Position numbers and translations under genes: made by a program. Source: UBA685 sp049890115 (lineage in GTDB: Bacteria; Pseudomonadota; Alphaproteobacteria; Puniceispirillales; Puniceispirillaceae). Taken from it: a stretch of DNA of 64,000 bases. A model generated the notes under the pieces. That model was not told the origin of the DNA and ran no database searches. It saw only the letters and a list, made by a program, of their open reading frames with translations. Positions 17,231 to 25,019 of the stretch are shown in pieces (within the stretch, counting starts at the first letter, position 1; every line of letters starts with the position of its first letter). The stretch spans positions 1 through 64,000 of the forward strand of contig JBMHCC010000033.1 of NCBI GenBank assembly GCA_049890115.1, written 5' to 3'.

Positions 17231-18945
17231 CAGCTTTGACAACCAGCAAAGCCATCAATGACCCAAAATGACCAATCATCAGCTGTTTTATCTGATAACT
17301 CACCAGCTGAAGGTGCGCCCTGAAATAAAGTGATTCTGGTCCATCTATCTGATCTGGGATCAAATTTAGACGCCCCAAAAAAGGACAATTTAAAGCGCAG
17401 CAAATCAATCGGCCGACATTCCTCACCAACCAGATTGCCTTGTATTTCAGCATAGGGAAAATGGGCATTATTCTGAATCCGCCTAATGATATAGCGACAT
17501 TCAGGATGCGCCATCAGCAATTCAGCCACAGTCATATTAGCTGGCTTATCTGCCATTACTTTTTGGAGATCAGCTAGATAAAACGCCATCGCAAATGGCA
17601 TTTCACGCTCTTGACCATCTTCTGCATAAGCATTGCCAAGGCGTGGTTCTAATTTTTCCTCAGACACATACCAAAATTGCTGGCGTGATTGCGGTTTACA
17701 AAGGTCAATCGCCAAAGCCCAGCGATAATGTTTTTCAATGAGTTTTTGCAAATCATCAATGACCATCGCTGGCTCTAGCGCTGGCGCCCTAGCTTCGGTC
17801 ATACATTCTTCAAGCTCGTCAATCAAAGGCCCCTGATATTCCATCACAAAAGAGGCTGCTAAAGCTGCAAAATCATCACCCTGATTTTGTGCCTCAAGCA
17901 TGATCTTATCAAGCGGGCGATGCTGTTTCAGCAAAGCTGGCAAATCAGCACAGAGCGCATCCCATCTTATGATTAAATCAGCGATGATCACCTGATAATT
18001 TGCATCATCTACTTGCCATTGCCGCAAATGGTCTGCAATGCGCTGCCCCAATGCGATATAAAGCTCTTGTTCTTGAAGAGATAGGCTGTCAGTTTGGCGC
18101 ACCATCGCAAGTGCTGTTTCACGCACCATCACCCAGCTATTCAATAAATTAGGGTGATGCACTAAGAATGGCGCCATCCCAAGGCCAGTTGAATTACCAA
18201 CACCCAAATGGCGAGACAGGGCTGGTGATAGGCTTGTTGCATCAGTGCCGCCTTTTTGGCGTGCCAGATGATTCACAAGCTGAAAAGTGAATTCGCGAAT
18301 AAGATAAACGGTTAACATTTCAGCCCGAAATGGCGCATTTAACCCGTCATAATCTTTAATAACATCACGGTCAGCTATGCCAAATTTGCCATTGCCATAA
18401 ACAGCTGTTGTGCGCATTAAATAGCCAATTTTTGCAAGCTGTTCGATGTCTGGCTGTTGCCCTTTGGCAAGCGCATCAACAACATGGGAAAATAATCTAA
18501 CAGATTTATTCGCACGCGATAATGTCATCACCTTTTCGTGATATTTGCCAAATTCTTGATGGGTAACTTGATCTGATAAATTGGCCATATCATCTGCATT
18601 CGGCACACCATCAAACAGGCAAAAGCTGGCATCCCATGCTGTTGCAATCACCCTGTCTGTGCGATCCTCGTCAGCTAGGGCGCGGCTATAAGCAATCAGC
18701 GTATAGATACGGCCATGAAATGGGATAGATAACGCCATCATGCCATAGCCATTTTCATCAAGGCTATTATCAATCACAGTCATTTTGGCATTTTGCTGAT
18801 GAAGCTGGCGGATAAGCGTTCTTTTAAATGACAAGCGATGCGGAAAGCTAGCCCCTAGCGCCGAGAGACGCATGACATCTTCAGCTGGCCGCAACACCAA
18901 CGCATCATCTTTCTGGCAGCTTGTCATAGTCGCTTCACTTATCAT
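17230..18945 (-). CDS. Conserved protein of unknown family, 571 residues
   Basis: I do not recognise this family. The protein is long, apparently cytoplasmic, with no signal peptide, membrane helix, Rossmann motif or nucleotide-binding loop that I can see. Composition is helix-rich, with many His, Gln and acidic residues. Distinctive stretches are LSPALSRHLGVGNSTGLGMAPF near the middle and KLSFFGASKFDPRSDRW near the C-terminus. It sits 15 bases after the M19-like gene and overlaps the DUF3726-like gene by one base, so the four genes are one operon. Two starts are possible (18945 or 18927). A role in the same unknown degradation pathway is inferred only from context. Confidence 0.7.
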   Translation of the reverse strand: MISEATMTSCQKDDALVLRPAEDVMRLSALGASFPHRLSFKRTLIRQLHQQNAKMTVIDNSLDENGYGMMALSIPFHGRIYTLIAYSRALADEDRTDRVIATAWDASFCLFDGVPNADDMANLSDQVTHQEFGKYHEKVMTLSRANKSVRLFSHVVDALAKGQQPDIEQLAKIGYLMRTTAVYGNGKFGIADRDVIKDYDGLNAPFRAEMLTVYLIREFTFQLVNHLARQKGGTDATSLSPALSRHLGVGNSTGLGMAPFLVHHPNLLNSWVMVRETALAMVRQTDSLSLQEQELYIALGQRIADHLRQWQVDDANYQVIIADLIIRWDALCADLPALLKQHRPLDKIMLEAQNQGDDFAALAASFVMEYQGPLIDELEECMTEARAPALEPAMVIDDLQKLIEKHYRWALAIDLCKPQSRQQFWYVSEEKLEPRLGNAYAEDGQEREMPFAMAFYLADLQKVMADKPANMTVAELLMAHPECRYIIRRIQNNAHFPYAEIQGNLVGEECRPIDLLRFKLSFFGASKFDPRSDRWTRITLFQGAPSAGELSDKTADDWSFWVIDGFAGCQS

Positions 18946-18960
18946 ATATCAGCACCAAAC

Positions 18961-19953
18961 TCAGCTTGCTTTGCTGGTAAAGCTGGCATCATAAAAAGCA
19001 AGCCAGTTACCACCCATAATTTTCGCAATCTCAGCCTCAGCAAATCCAAAATCACGCAGGCCTTGCGCGATATTCGGAAAGTCCTTTATCCCTGTGAACC
19101 AATCTGGTTGTGCAGGAAACCCAGCATTATCAGCACTGCCTTCGCCATAATCAAGCTGTTTTGACCATCTGCCATTACGCATCCATTCCACCACAGAATC
19201 AGGCTGATCCTGACACAAATCAGACCCAATACCGATTGACTCAATGCCATAAGCATCTGCTGTATGTGCTATCATCTCACAAAAATCAGACAGGCTACAA
19301 TCTGACCCACCTTTGAGATGATGAGGGTAAATTGAAAAACCGATCATCCCACCTGTTTCACTCAAAGCTTTGATAATCGTATCAGATTTATTGCGCCGTG
19401 CCGGATGCCAGCTTGCCGGATTAGCATGAGTGATTGCAATCGGGCGTGATGAGAATTCTATCGCCTCTAATGTTGAGCGTTCTGCTGAATGTGACATATC
19501 GATCACCAGACCGACCCTGTTCATCTCGGCTATCGCCTGTTTGCCAAAGCGCGTTATGCCTGGATCCTCATCTTCATAACAGCCTGTGGCAAGCAAGGAT
19601 TGATTATTATAAGTTAGCTGCATGAAACGGGCACCAAGCTGGTGACAGATTTCAATCAGCCCGATATCATCCTCAATCGGTGAGCAATTCTGAAAGCCAA
19701 AAATAATCGCTGTCTTATCTTGTGCATGGGCCGCTCTGACATCATCACCTGTCAGGCCACGCATCAGCCTATCTGGATAGGCCTCAAACCAGCTATTCCA
19801 TTTGCTGAAATTCGCAACTGTCTCACGAAAGCTTTCATGATAACAAATTGTGACATGAACCGCTGATAATTGGCCTTGTGCCATTTCATCAAAATGCGCT
19901 GGCTGCCAATTCACATATTGCAAATTATCAATAAATAATGGCTTATCTGTCAT
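18961..19953 (-). CDS. Atypical M19 (renal dipeptidase-like) amidohydrolase
   Basis: A 330-residue member of the M19 membrane-dipeptidase family with no signal peptide or anchor. The second half follows the family: IDMSHSAERST (His155), ITHANPASWHPARRNKSD (His176) and GIGSDLCQD. The first half departs from it. The usual HxD zinc motif (DGHNDLP type) is replaced by LFIDNLQYVNW, and the metal-bridging Glu of the EGGH motif is replaced by Gln88 in FGFQNCSP. The binuclear zinc site is therefore probably incomplete, so dipeptidase activity should not be assumed. AGGA lies seven bases before the ATG. It is the first gene of the four-gene operon. Confidence 0.82.
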   Translation of the reverse strand: MTDKPLFIDNLQYVNWQPAHFDEMAQGQLSAVHVTICYHESFRETVANFSKWNSWFEAYPDRLMRGLTGDDVRAAHAQDKTAIIFGFQNCSPIEDDIGLIEICHQLGARFMQLTYNNQSLLATGCYEDEDPGITRFGKQAIAEMNRVGLVIDMSHSAERSTLEAIEFSSRPIAITHANPASWHPARRNKSDTIIKALSETGGMIGFSIYPHHLKGGSDCSLSDFCEMIAHTADAYGIESIGIGSDLCQDQPDSVVEWMRNGRWSKQLDYGEGSADNAGFPAQPDWFTGIKDFPNIAQGLRDFGFAEAEIAKIMGGNWLAFYDASFTSKAS

Positions 19954-20141
19954 CAGGCATCCTATTGGCTGATAAAGGCTCTACAAGTTGATAATCTGCT
20001 ATTGAGATTTCAAAAAAGCAAGTGACAGCTGCCCTATTTTTCATTTAGCTGTTGTATGGCCTTTGCCACTACCAGTTTTGCTAGACAAAAGATAAGAAAT
20101 CTTTTTTAACAATCTGACATAGCCGCACGGAGATATAGATT

Positions 20142-20522
20142 ATGGATGACACATTATTCGATAAGGGTTTAACAAAGCGTAAAGCGACACTTGGCGCTGA
20201 TTATGTTGAAAAAAATTTGGCAAGTGCTGATGATTTCACACGTCCCTTCCAAGAAGCGATGACTGCCTGGTGCTGGGGCTTTGGTTGGGGTGATGAGGTC
20301 ATTGACGCCAAGACACGCTCTATGATGAATTTAGCAATGATCGGCGCACTTGGTAAAATGCATGAATGGGAAATTCATTGCCGCGGTGCGGTTAATAATG
20401 GTGTGAGCGTTGAAGAAATCAGGGCAATCATCCATGTGGTTGGTATTTATTGCGGGGTGCCACAATCACTGGAATGTTTCAGAGTGGCGCGCAAAGTTCT
20501 TGAAGAACATGATATGTTATAG
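20142..20522 (+). CDS. Carboxymuconolactone decarboxylase (CMD) family protein
   Basis: A 126-residue single-domain CMD/AhpD-fold protein resembling gamma-carboxymuconolactone decarboxylase (PcaC). Conserved blocks are FQEAMTAWCWGFGW, SMMNLAMIGALGKMHEWEIHCRGAVNNG and EIRAIIHVVGIYCGVP. It lacks the CxxC pair of AhpD-type peroxidases, so a decarboxylase or lyase-like role is more likely. GGAG precedes the ATG. It is followed 12 bases later by an SDR gene, and the pair probably forms a small operon transcribed away from the M19 operon. No other beta-ketoadipate genes are present, so the substrate is unknown. Confidence 0.82.
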   Translation: MDDTLFDKGLTKRKATLGADYVEKNLASADDFTRPFQEAMTAWCWGFGWGDEVIDAKTRSMMNLAMIGALGKMHEWEIHCRGAVNNGVSVEEIRAIIHVVGIYCGVPQSLECFRVARKVLEEHDML

Positions 20523-20534
20523 GCAATCGCGATT

Positions 20535-21302
20535 ATGACAGAATTTTTAAAAACACCATCTTTTTCTCTGGCTGGCAAAACAGCGCTTGTCACTGGTGGG
20601 GCAAGCGGGATTGGCTTTGGTTGTGCTTGTGCGCTAGCAGATGCTGGCGCTCATGCCATCATTGCTGGGCGCACAAAATCAGCACTTGATGATGCTGTTG
20701 CCAGCCTTGAAAAAGAAGGGTTGTCAGCGTCAGCACTTGTTATGGATGTCTCTGATATTGCTGGCACAAAAGCCTTGATAGATAGCCATGATCCGTTTGA
20801 TATCATCTTGAATTGTGCTGGTGTGGCACGTCACAAACCAGCGCTTGAGTCTATCGAAGATGAAGTCTCATTAGTGGTTAACACCAATCTGGTTGGCGCC
20901 TATTTCTTGTTTGTTCATGCTGCGCAAAAACTAATTGCGGCAGGCAAGCCAGCTAGCTTTATCACCATGTCATCTCAGATGGGTCATGTTGGGGGCATAG
21001 ACAGATCTGTTTATTGCGCAACAAAACATGGCGTTGAGGGTTTTACCAAAGCGCTTGCGATTGAATGGGGTCCTCACAAAATCAGGGTGAATAGCATTGC
21101 GCCTACTTTTGTGCGCACAGCACTAACAGCACCAACATTTGCCCGCCCTGAACGGTATCAGTGGATCATCGAGAAGATCAAATTAGGTGAGGTTGCTGAA
21201 ATTGAAGATATTATGGGCGGTGCTGTGTATCTGGCATCAGATGCTAGCCGAATGATCACAGGCACATCTTTGCTGATTGATGGTGGCTGGACAGCGGATT
21301 GA
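20535..21302 (+). CDS. SDR family oxidoreductase (gluconate 5-dehydrogenase-like)
   Basis: A 255-residue classical short-chain dehydrogenase. The cofactor motif is TGGASGIG near residues 20-27, the NAG-like segment is NCAGVARH and the catalytic Ser and YxxxK are in TMSSQMGHVGGIDRSVYCATKHG. The C-terminal DGGWTAD end is typical. It belongs to the FabG/IdnO-like group that oxidises secondary alcohols of sugars or hydroxy acids. It follows the CMD gene by 12 bases. Substrate cannot be read from the sequence. Confidence 0.87.
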   Translation: MTEFLKTPSFSLAGKTALVTGGASGIGFGCACALADAGAHAIIAGRTKSALDDAVASLEKEGLSASALVMDVSDIAGTKALIDSHDPFDIILNCAGVARHKPALESIEDEVSLVVNTNLVGAYFLFVHAAQKLIAAGKPASFITMSSQMGHVGGIDRSVYCATKHGVEGFTKALAIEWGPHKIRVNSIAPTFVRTALTAPTFARPERYQWIIEKIKLGEVAEIEDIMGGAVYLASDASRMITGTSLLIDGGWTAD

Positions 21303-21315
21303 TTTAAAAAAGCTG

Positions 21316-22944
21316 TTAGCGTTGTGGCCTTGTAACAGAATAATTTAACAAGATGACAGGAATAAGCCCTGTCATCACAATCATCAAAGCTGGCAAGGCT
21401 GCTTCTTCGATCATCTCTTCTTTGGCAAATTGATAGGTGAATGTGGCAAAGGTCTCAAAATTAAATGGCCGCAACAGCAAGGTCATTGGCAATTCTTTCA
21501 TCACATCCACAAATACCAGCAAACAGCCAGCACCAATAGAGGTTGATAATATCGGCAATACAACCAACGCTAAGCTTTGGGAAAAATTCTTACCAAGTGC
21601 TTGGCTTGCCTCAAATAATTGATTTGGCATACGGCCAAGACCACTAGATACCGCGCCATAGCCAACAGCATGAAACCGCACCATATAAGCTATCATCAAG
21701 GCAATCAGCCCACCTGATAATAACGGTCCGCCAACCATCATCATAAGCTTATTCAGCCCGCCCATAAAGCCCAGAACACCAATCGCTAAAATCGTGCCAG
21801 GAATCGCATAGCCACTAGCAGCAGCTAATGCCAAAATATGGCCAATGCGCCCCAATTTGTAATGCGTGATAATACCGATCAGCAAACCAGCAATGATAAT
21901 GCCAAAAGCAGCCATTGCCGATACTAGCAGATTATTGACAAGCAACTCAAAAAACCGCGCGCTTGCCTGAACGCCTATCCCGTCAATTAAAAAACTAGCA
22001 AGAATGAGAACAGGCAGGATAAAACCGATCACTAATGGCAAGCCGCAAATCAGATAGAGCACAATCATTTTTCTGCCAGAGATCTTAATTTGTGGCACAC
22101 CACGTTTGGCATTAGACAGATTTTGAAATGACCGGCGTGATCGTGCAAATAATTCAGCAGCCAGTAATGCTATCATGACAATCAGCGCAATCAACGATAG
22201 CTGGGCAGCTGCTGGCATATTATTCATGCCAAGCCAGACATTAAAAATACCAAGTGTCAGCGTATCAATCGCGAAAAATTCGACTGTGCCAAAATCAGAT
22301 ACCACTTCCATACAAACCAATGATAAGCCTGCGATAATGGCTGGCCGTGCCAAAGGCAGAGCCACATGCCAAAATAGGTTTTTACCTGACACCATTGCAA
22401 CTTCAAATAAAGTGCCGCTTGTATGACGAAAGGCAGTGCGTGCCATTATGTAAATATAGGGATATAAAACAGATGCCATCATCACAGCTGCACTGCCAAG
22501 TGACCTGACTTCAAAAAACACATAATCACGAGCTGATTCAAAGCCAAATATAGCGCGCACTAAACTTTGTACAGGCCCTGCATATTCCAAAAAATCAGTA
22601 TAGGCATAAGCGATAATATAAGCTGGGATAGCGGCTGGCAGAACCAACAGCCAGCTCAAAACATTACAGCCTACAAATTGATAACGACTAACAATCCACG
22701 CAGTTGAAACGCCAAATAACACCGCTAAAATGCCAACAATAGACATAAGCAATAAGGTATTCCATAAATAGCGGCCAAGAACCGTTTCAATCAGATGCCC
22801 AATAATTGGCGGCGATGGCATCAATGCGACCACAATGATAGAAATAGCAGGCGCCAGCAATAACAGGCACAATGCTGTTTGCAAAAAGGACCATCCTGAT
22901 AATCCAGCCATGCCGTTACGGCTATTTTGAACAAGGCGTATCAT
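21316..22944 (-). CDS. Iron(III) ABC transporter permease, FbpB-type double domain
   Basis: A 542-residue inner-membrane protein with two fused binding-protein-dependent permease domains (about residues 1-260 and 290-542), as in FbpB/SfuB/HitB ferric iron permeases. Coupling-loop motifs occur twice, in FEVAMVSGKNLFWHVALPLARPA and FEASQALGKNFSQSLALVVLPIL. About twelve hydrophobic helices are visible. It is unusual in standing alone: neither the periplasmic iron-binding protein nor the ATPase is adjacent, so these must be encoded elsewhere. It converges with the SDR gene. Confidence 0.87.
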   Translation of the reverse strand: MIRLVQNSRNGMAGLSGWSFLQTALCLLLLAPAISIIVVALMPSPPIIGHLIETVLGRYLWNTLLLMSIVGILAVLFGVSTAWIVSRYQFVGCNVLSWLLVLPAAIPAYIIAYAYTDFLEYAGPVQSLVRAIFGFESARDYVFFEVRSLGSAAVMMASVLYPYIYIMARTAFRHTSGTLFEVAMVSGKNLFWHVALPLARPAIIAGLSLVCMEVVSDFGTVEFFAIDTLTLGIFNVWLGMNNMPAAAQLSLIALIVMIALLAAELFARSRRSFQNLSNAKRGVPQIKISGRKMIVLYLICGLPLVIGFILPVLILASFLIDGIGVQASARFFELLVNNLLVSAMAAFGIIIAGLLIGIITHYKLGRIGHILALAAASGYAIPGTILAIGVLGFMGGLNKLMMMVGGPLLSGGLIALMIAYMVRFHAVGYGAVSSGLGRMPNQLFEASQALGKNFSQSLALVVLPILSTSIGAGCLLVFVDVMKELPMTLLLRPFNFETFATFTYQFAKEEMIEEAALPALMIVMTGLIPVILLNYSVTRPQR

Positions 22945-23063
22945 TGTCTCATGCTATTGCTGATAGTACTTCATTTAGCCCACCGGTTATGACCGAAATC
23001 ACCCCTAATCGCAATGTATAATGCGAATGGTTCGCAAAAACCAGCTGCCAGAAACTATCACAT

Positions 23064-23093
23064 TAAAAAACCGCCCTGTTTGACGGGGCGGTC
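23064..23093 (-). terminator. Rho-independent terminator of comDE
   Basis: On the minus strand ACCGCCC (23092-23086) and GGGCGGT (23076-23070) form a GC-rich 7-bp stem around a 9-base loop, followed by six Ts. It lies 38 bases after the comE stop codon. Confidence 0.85.
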
Positions 23094-23130
23094 TTTCATT
23101 ATGTGACACAAACAGATTCTGTATTATCGC

Positions 23131-23685
23131 TTAAGATGCGACTTCTTTCATAAAGCGATCTTTGATAACAACAGGATCATATTCGATGACAGGAACAGGG
23201 ATATTACCTGATTCGCATTTTGAAATGATGATTGTCATTTTATCGCCAGCAAAGGCCGCTTTGACAGCATCTGCTGTCTCTTCAGCTGATACTTCAACAA
23301 CATTTTCACACCCACAAGCACGCGCCACCTCAGCAAGATTTGTCTTTTTGCCAGTATATGTTGTCTGGTCACCTGTTGAACCATAAGACCCATTATCAAT
23401 GATCAGCAAAATATAATTATCAGCTGGGTTATTCGCAATGGTTGGCAATGTGCCAAAATTCATCAGAACAGACCCATCACCATCAATGACCATGACTTTT
23501 TTATCTTGAACCAATGCCAGACCAAGGCCAATCGATGATGCCAGACCCATTGTGCCAAGCATGTAAAAATTGGTTGGCTGATCATCAAGCAAATGCATTT
23601 CCTGTGATGGCAGGCCGATATTGCTGACCACAAGTTTGTCAGAAATAAAAGGAATAAGTGTTTTGAGAACGTCAGAGCGGATCAT
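23131..23685 (-). CDS. comE: Sulfopyruvate decarboxylase, beta (ThDP-binding) subunit
   Basis: A 184-residue ThDP-binding subunit that with ComD decarboxylates 3-sulfopyruvate to sulfoacetaldehyde. The cofactor motif GDGSVLMNFGTLPTIANN (GDG at its start) and IIDNGSYGSTGDQ are clear. The gene starts directly after the comD stop codon, with AGGAG nine bases upstream of its ATG inside comD, so the subunits are translationally coupled. In marine bacteria the split enzyme works in cysteate and sulfolactate degradation. Phosphonopyruvate decarboxylase is the closest alternative, but that enzyme is normally a single fused chain. Confidence 0.85.
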   Translation of the reverse strand: MIRSDVLKTLIPFISDKLVVSNIGLPSQEMHLLDDQPTNFYMLGTMGLASSIGLGLALVQDKKVMVIDGDGSVLMNFGTLPTIANNPADNYILLIIDNGSYGSTGDQTTYTGKKTNLAEVARACGCENVVEVSAEETADAVKAAFAGDKMTIIISKCESGNIPVPVIEYDPVVIKDRFMKEVAS

Positions 23686-24186
23686 TTAAGAAGCTCCTTT
23701 CCAGAAACTAGCATCTGTTAGAATAGCCACAGGCTTTCGTGCCATAAAGCAATGACCCAAAATCCCATCTAATTCAGCAACATCATCTTTGTGATGGAAA
23801 TGATAGGTTGGAATAGATAGCTGGTCTAAAAGTGCTTTGGTGTGAACCGCCATCTCAACCTGACATGCCACAGGCTCGCCAACCTCACCGCGATAGCTGA
23901 TTAACATTGGCAATGGCATCCGATAAAATTGCGTTAATGTCACAAGCGCATTAATCGTCACGCCTATTGCTGTATTCTGCATGATGATAGCTGATCTAGT
24001 GCCACCCATAGTAGCACCAGCACATAAACCAATACCTTCATCTTCTTTATTAGAAGGCACATGCTGAATTGATGATTCTTCATCAATTTTATCTAGAACA
24101 CCTGCCAGCTGCTTGCAGGGAACAGATGTCACAAAGCCGATTTTGTGCTTTACAAAATCAGCGATTATCTGGTCGTTGATGGACAT
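23686..24186 (-). CDS. comD: Sulfopyruvate decarboxylase, alpha subunit
   Basis: A 166-residue subunit corresponding to the pyrimidine-binding half of ThDP enzymes. The segment HVPSNKEDEGIGLCAGATMGG includes the catalytic Glu that activates the cofactor, and IMQNTAIGVTINALVTL is the typical continuation. The first in-frame ATG (24195) touches the AAGAG sequence, whereas the second ATG at 24186 lies nine bases after it, so 24186 is preferred. The pair could link sulfonate uptake to central metabolism through sulfoacetaldehyde; the sulfoacetaldehyde acetyltransferase gene xsc is not in this window. Confidence 0.85.
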   Translation of the reverse strand: MSINDQIIADFVKHKIGFVTSVPCKQLAGVLDKIDEESSIQHVPSNKEDEGIGLCAGATMGGTRSAIIMQNTAIGVTINALVTLTQFYRMPLPMLISYRGEVGEPVACQVEMAVHTKALLDQLSIPTYHFHHKDDVAELDGILGHCFMARKPVAILTDASFWKGAS

Positions 24187-24219
24187 GTTTTTCATCTCTT
24201 ATATAAGGTCAGTATTAAA

Positions 24220-24298
24220 AACTGGCCTCAGTGAAACATGAACAGTAAACCCTGACCAGCAATAAATTAACTGGTTCATATATTTTTACCAACTGGTG
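24220..24298. repeat. Three direct AACTGG repeats upstream of comD
   Basis: AACTGG occurs at 24220-24225, 24269-24274 and 24291-24296. The last two extend to AACTGGT and are 22 bases apart, about two helical turns. They lie in the 120-base gap between comD and phoB. They could be a regulator binding array, but the words are short and chance is possible. Confidence 0.3.
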
Positions 24299-24314
24299 TT
24301 ATGAATGTGCTGGC

Positions 24315-25019
24315 CTAGCCTGTCATGCGGAGCGCATAACCTGCCCCTCTGACAGCGCGTATCACATCTGCTTTTTCATCACCGCCATTTGGCGCGTTAT
24401 TCAACGCTTTGCGCAACCGGCTTAGATACACATCAACGGTTCTATCTTCCACATAGACGCCCTGCCCCCAAACTTTATCCAGAAGCTGCTCGCGGCTATA
24501 AACTTGCCCTGGCCTATCCATTAAAACAGCTAGGATTTGGAACTCTTTCGGGCCAAGATGCACCTCATCGCTGCCACGCATTACCACTTTTTTATCATGG
24601 TCAATGGTTATATCATCAAAGGTTTGAATTTTGCCTGATAAGGCTGGGTTTGTGCGACGCAATATCGCTTTGATTCGTGCGACTAATTCGCGTGGTGAAA
24701 AGGGCTTTGTGATATAATCATCAGCACCAATATCAAGGCCGAATGTGCGATCACCTTCTTCACCTCTAGCAGATAACATGACAACAGGGATATGGCGCAA
24801 CTCATCAGATTTTCGCAAGGCCTTAACAACCTCAATGCCAGATAATTCTGGCATCATCCAATCCAAAACCAACAAATCTGGTTGTAAATCTTGCGCTATT
24901 TCCAGGGCCTCACGGCCATGGTGCGCCTTTGTCACATCAAAGCCAGCTTTGGTTAAATTAAAGGATAATAATTCTAATTGGTTTGGTTCATCATCTGCGA
25001 TTAGGATTTTGATAGCCAT
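24315..25019 (-). CDS. phoB: Phosphate regulon response regulator
   Basis: A 234-residue OmpR/PhoB-family response regulator. The receiver domain has acidic residues in IADDEP, the phosphorylation site Asp53 in LLVLDWMMPE and the conserved Lys in YITKPFSP. The C-terminal winged helix contains LGPKEFQILAVLMDRPGQVYSREQLLDKVWG, and DRTVDVYLSRLRKAL is the PhoB-type recognition region. GAGG precedes the ATG inside the end of phoR, which it overlaps by 19 bases. The pst transporter genes usually nearby are absent from this window. Confidence 0.92.
   Translation of the reverse strand: MAIKILIADDEPNQLELLSFNLTKAGFDVTKAHHGREALEIAQDLQPDLLVLDWMMPELSGIEVVKALRKSDELRHIPVVMLSARGEEGDRTFGLDIGADDYITKPFSPRELVARIKAILRRTNPALSGKIQTFDDITIDHDKKVVMRGSDEVHLGPKEFQILAVLMDRPGQVYSREQLLDKVWGQGVYVEDRTVDVYLSRLRKALNNAPNGGDEKADVIRAVRGAGYALRMTG

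Noticed and set aside
20087..20105. AAAAGAT/ATCTTTT hairpin followed by Ts upstream of the CMD gene
   Set aside because: The stem is almost all A:T, the loop has no partner gene upstream on this strand, and such AT palindromes arise easily by chance.
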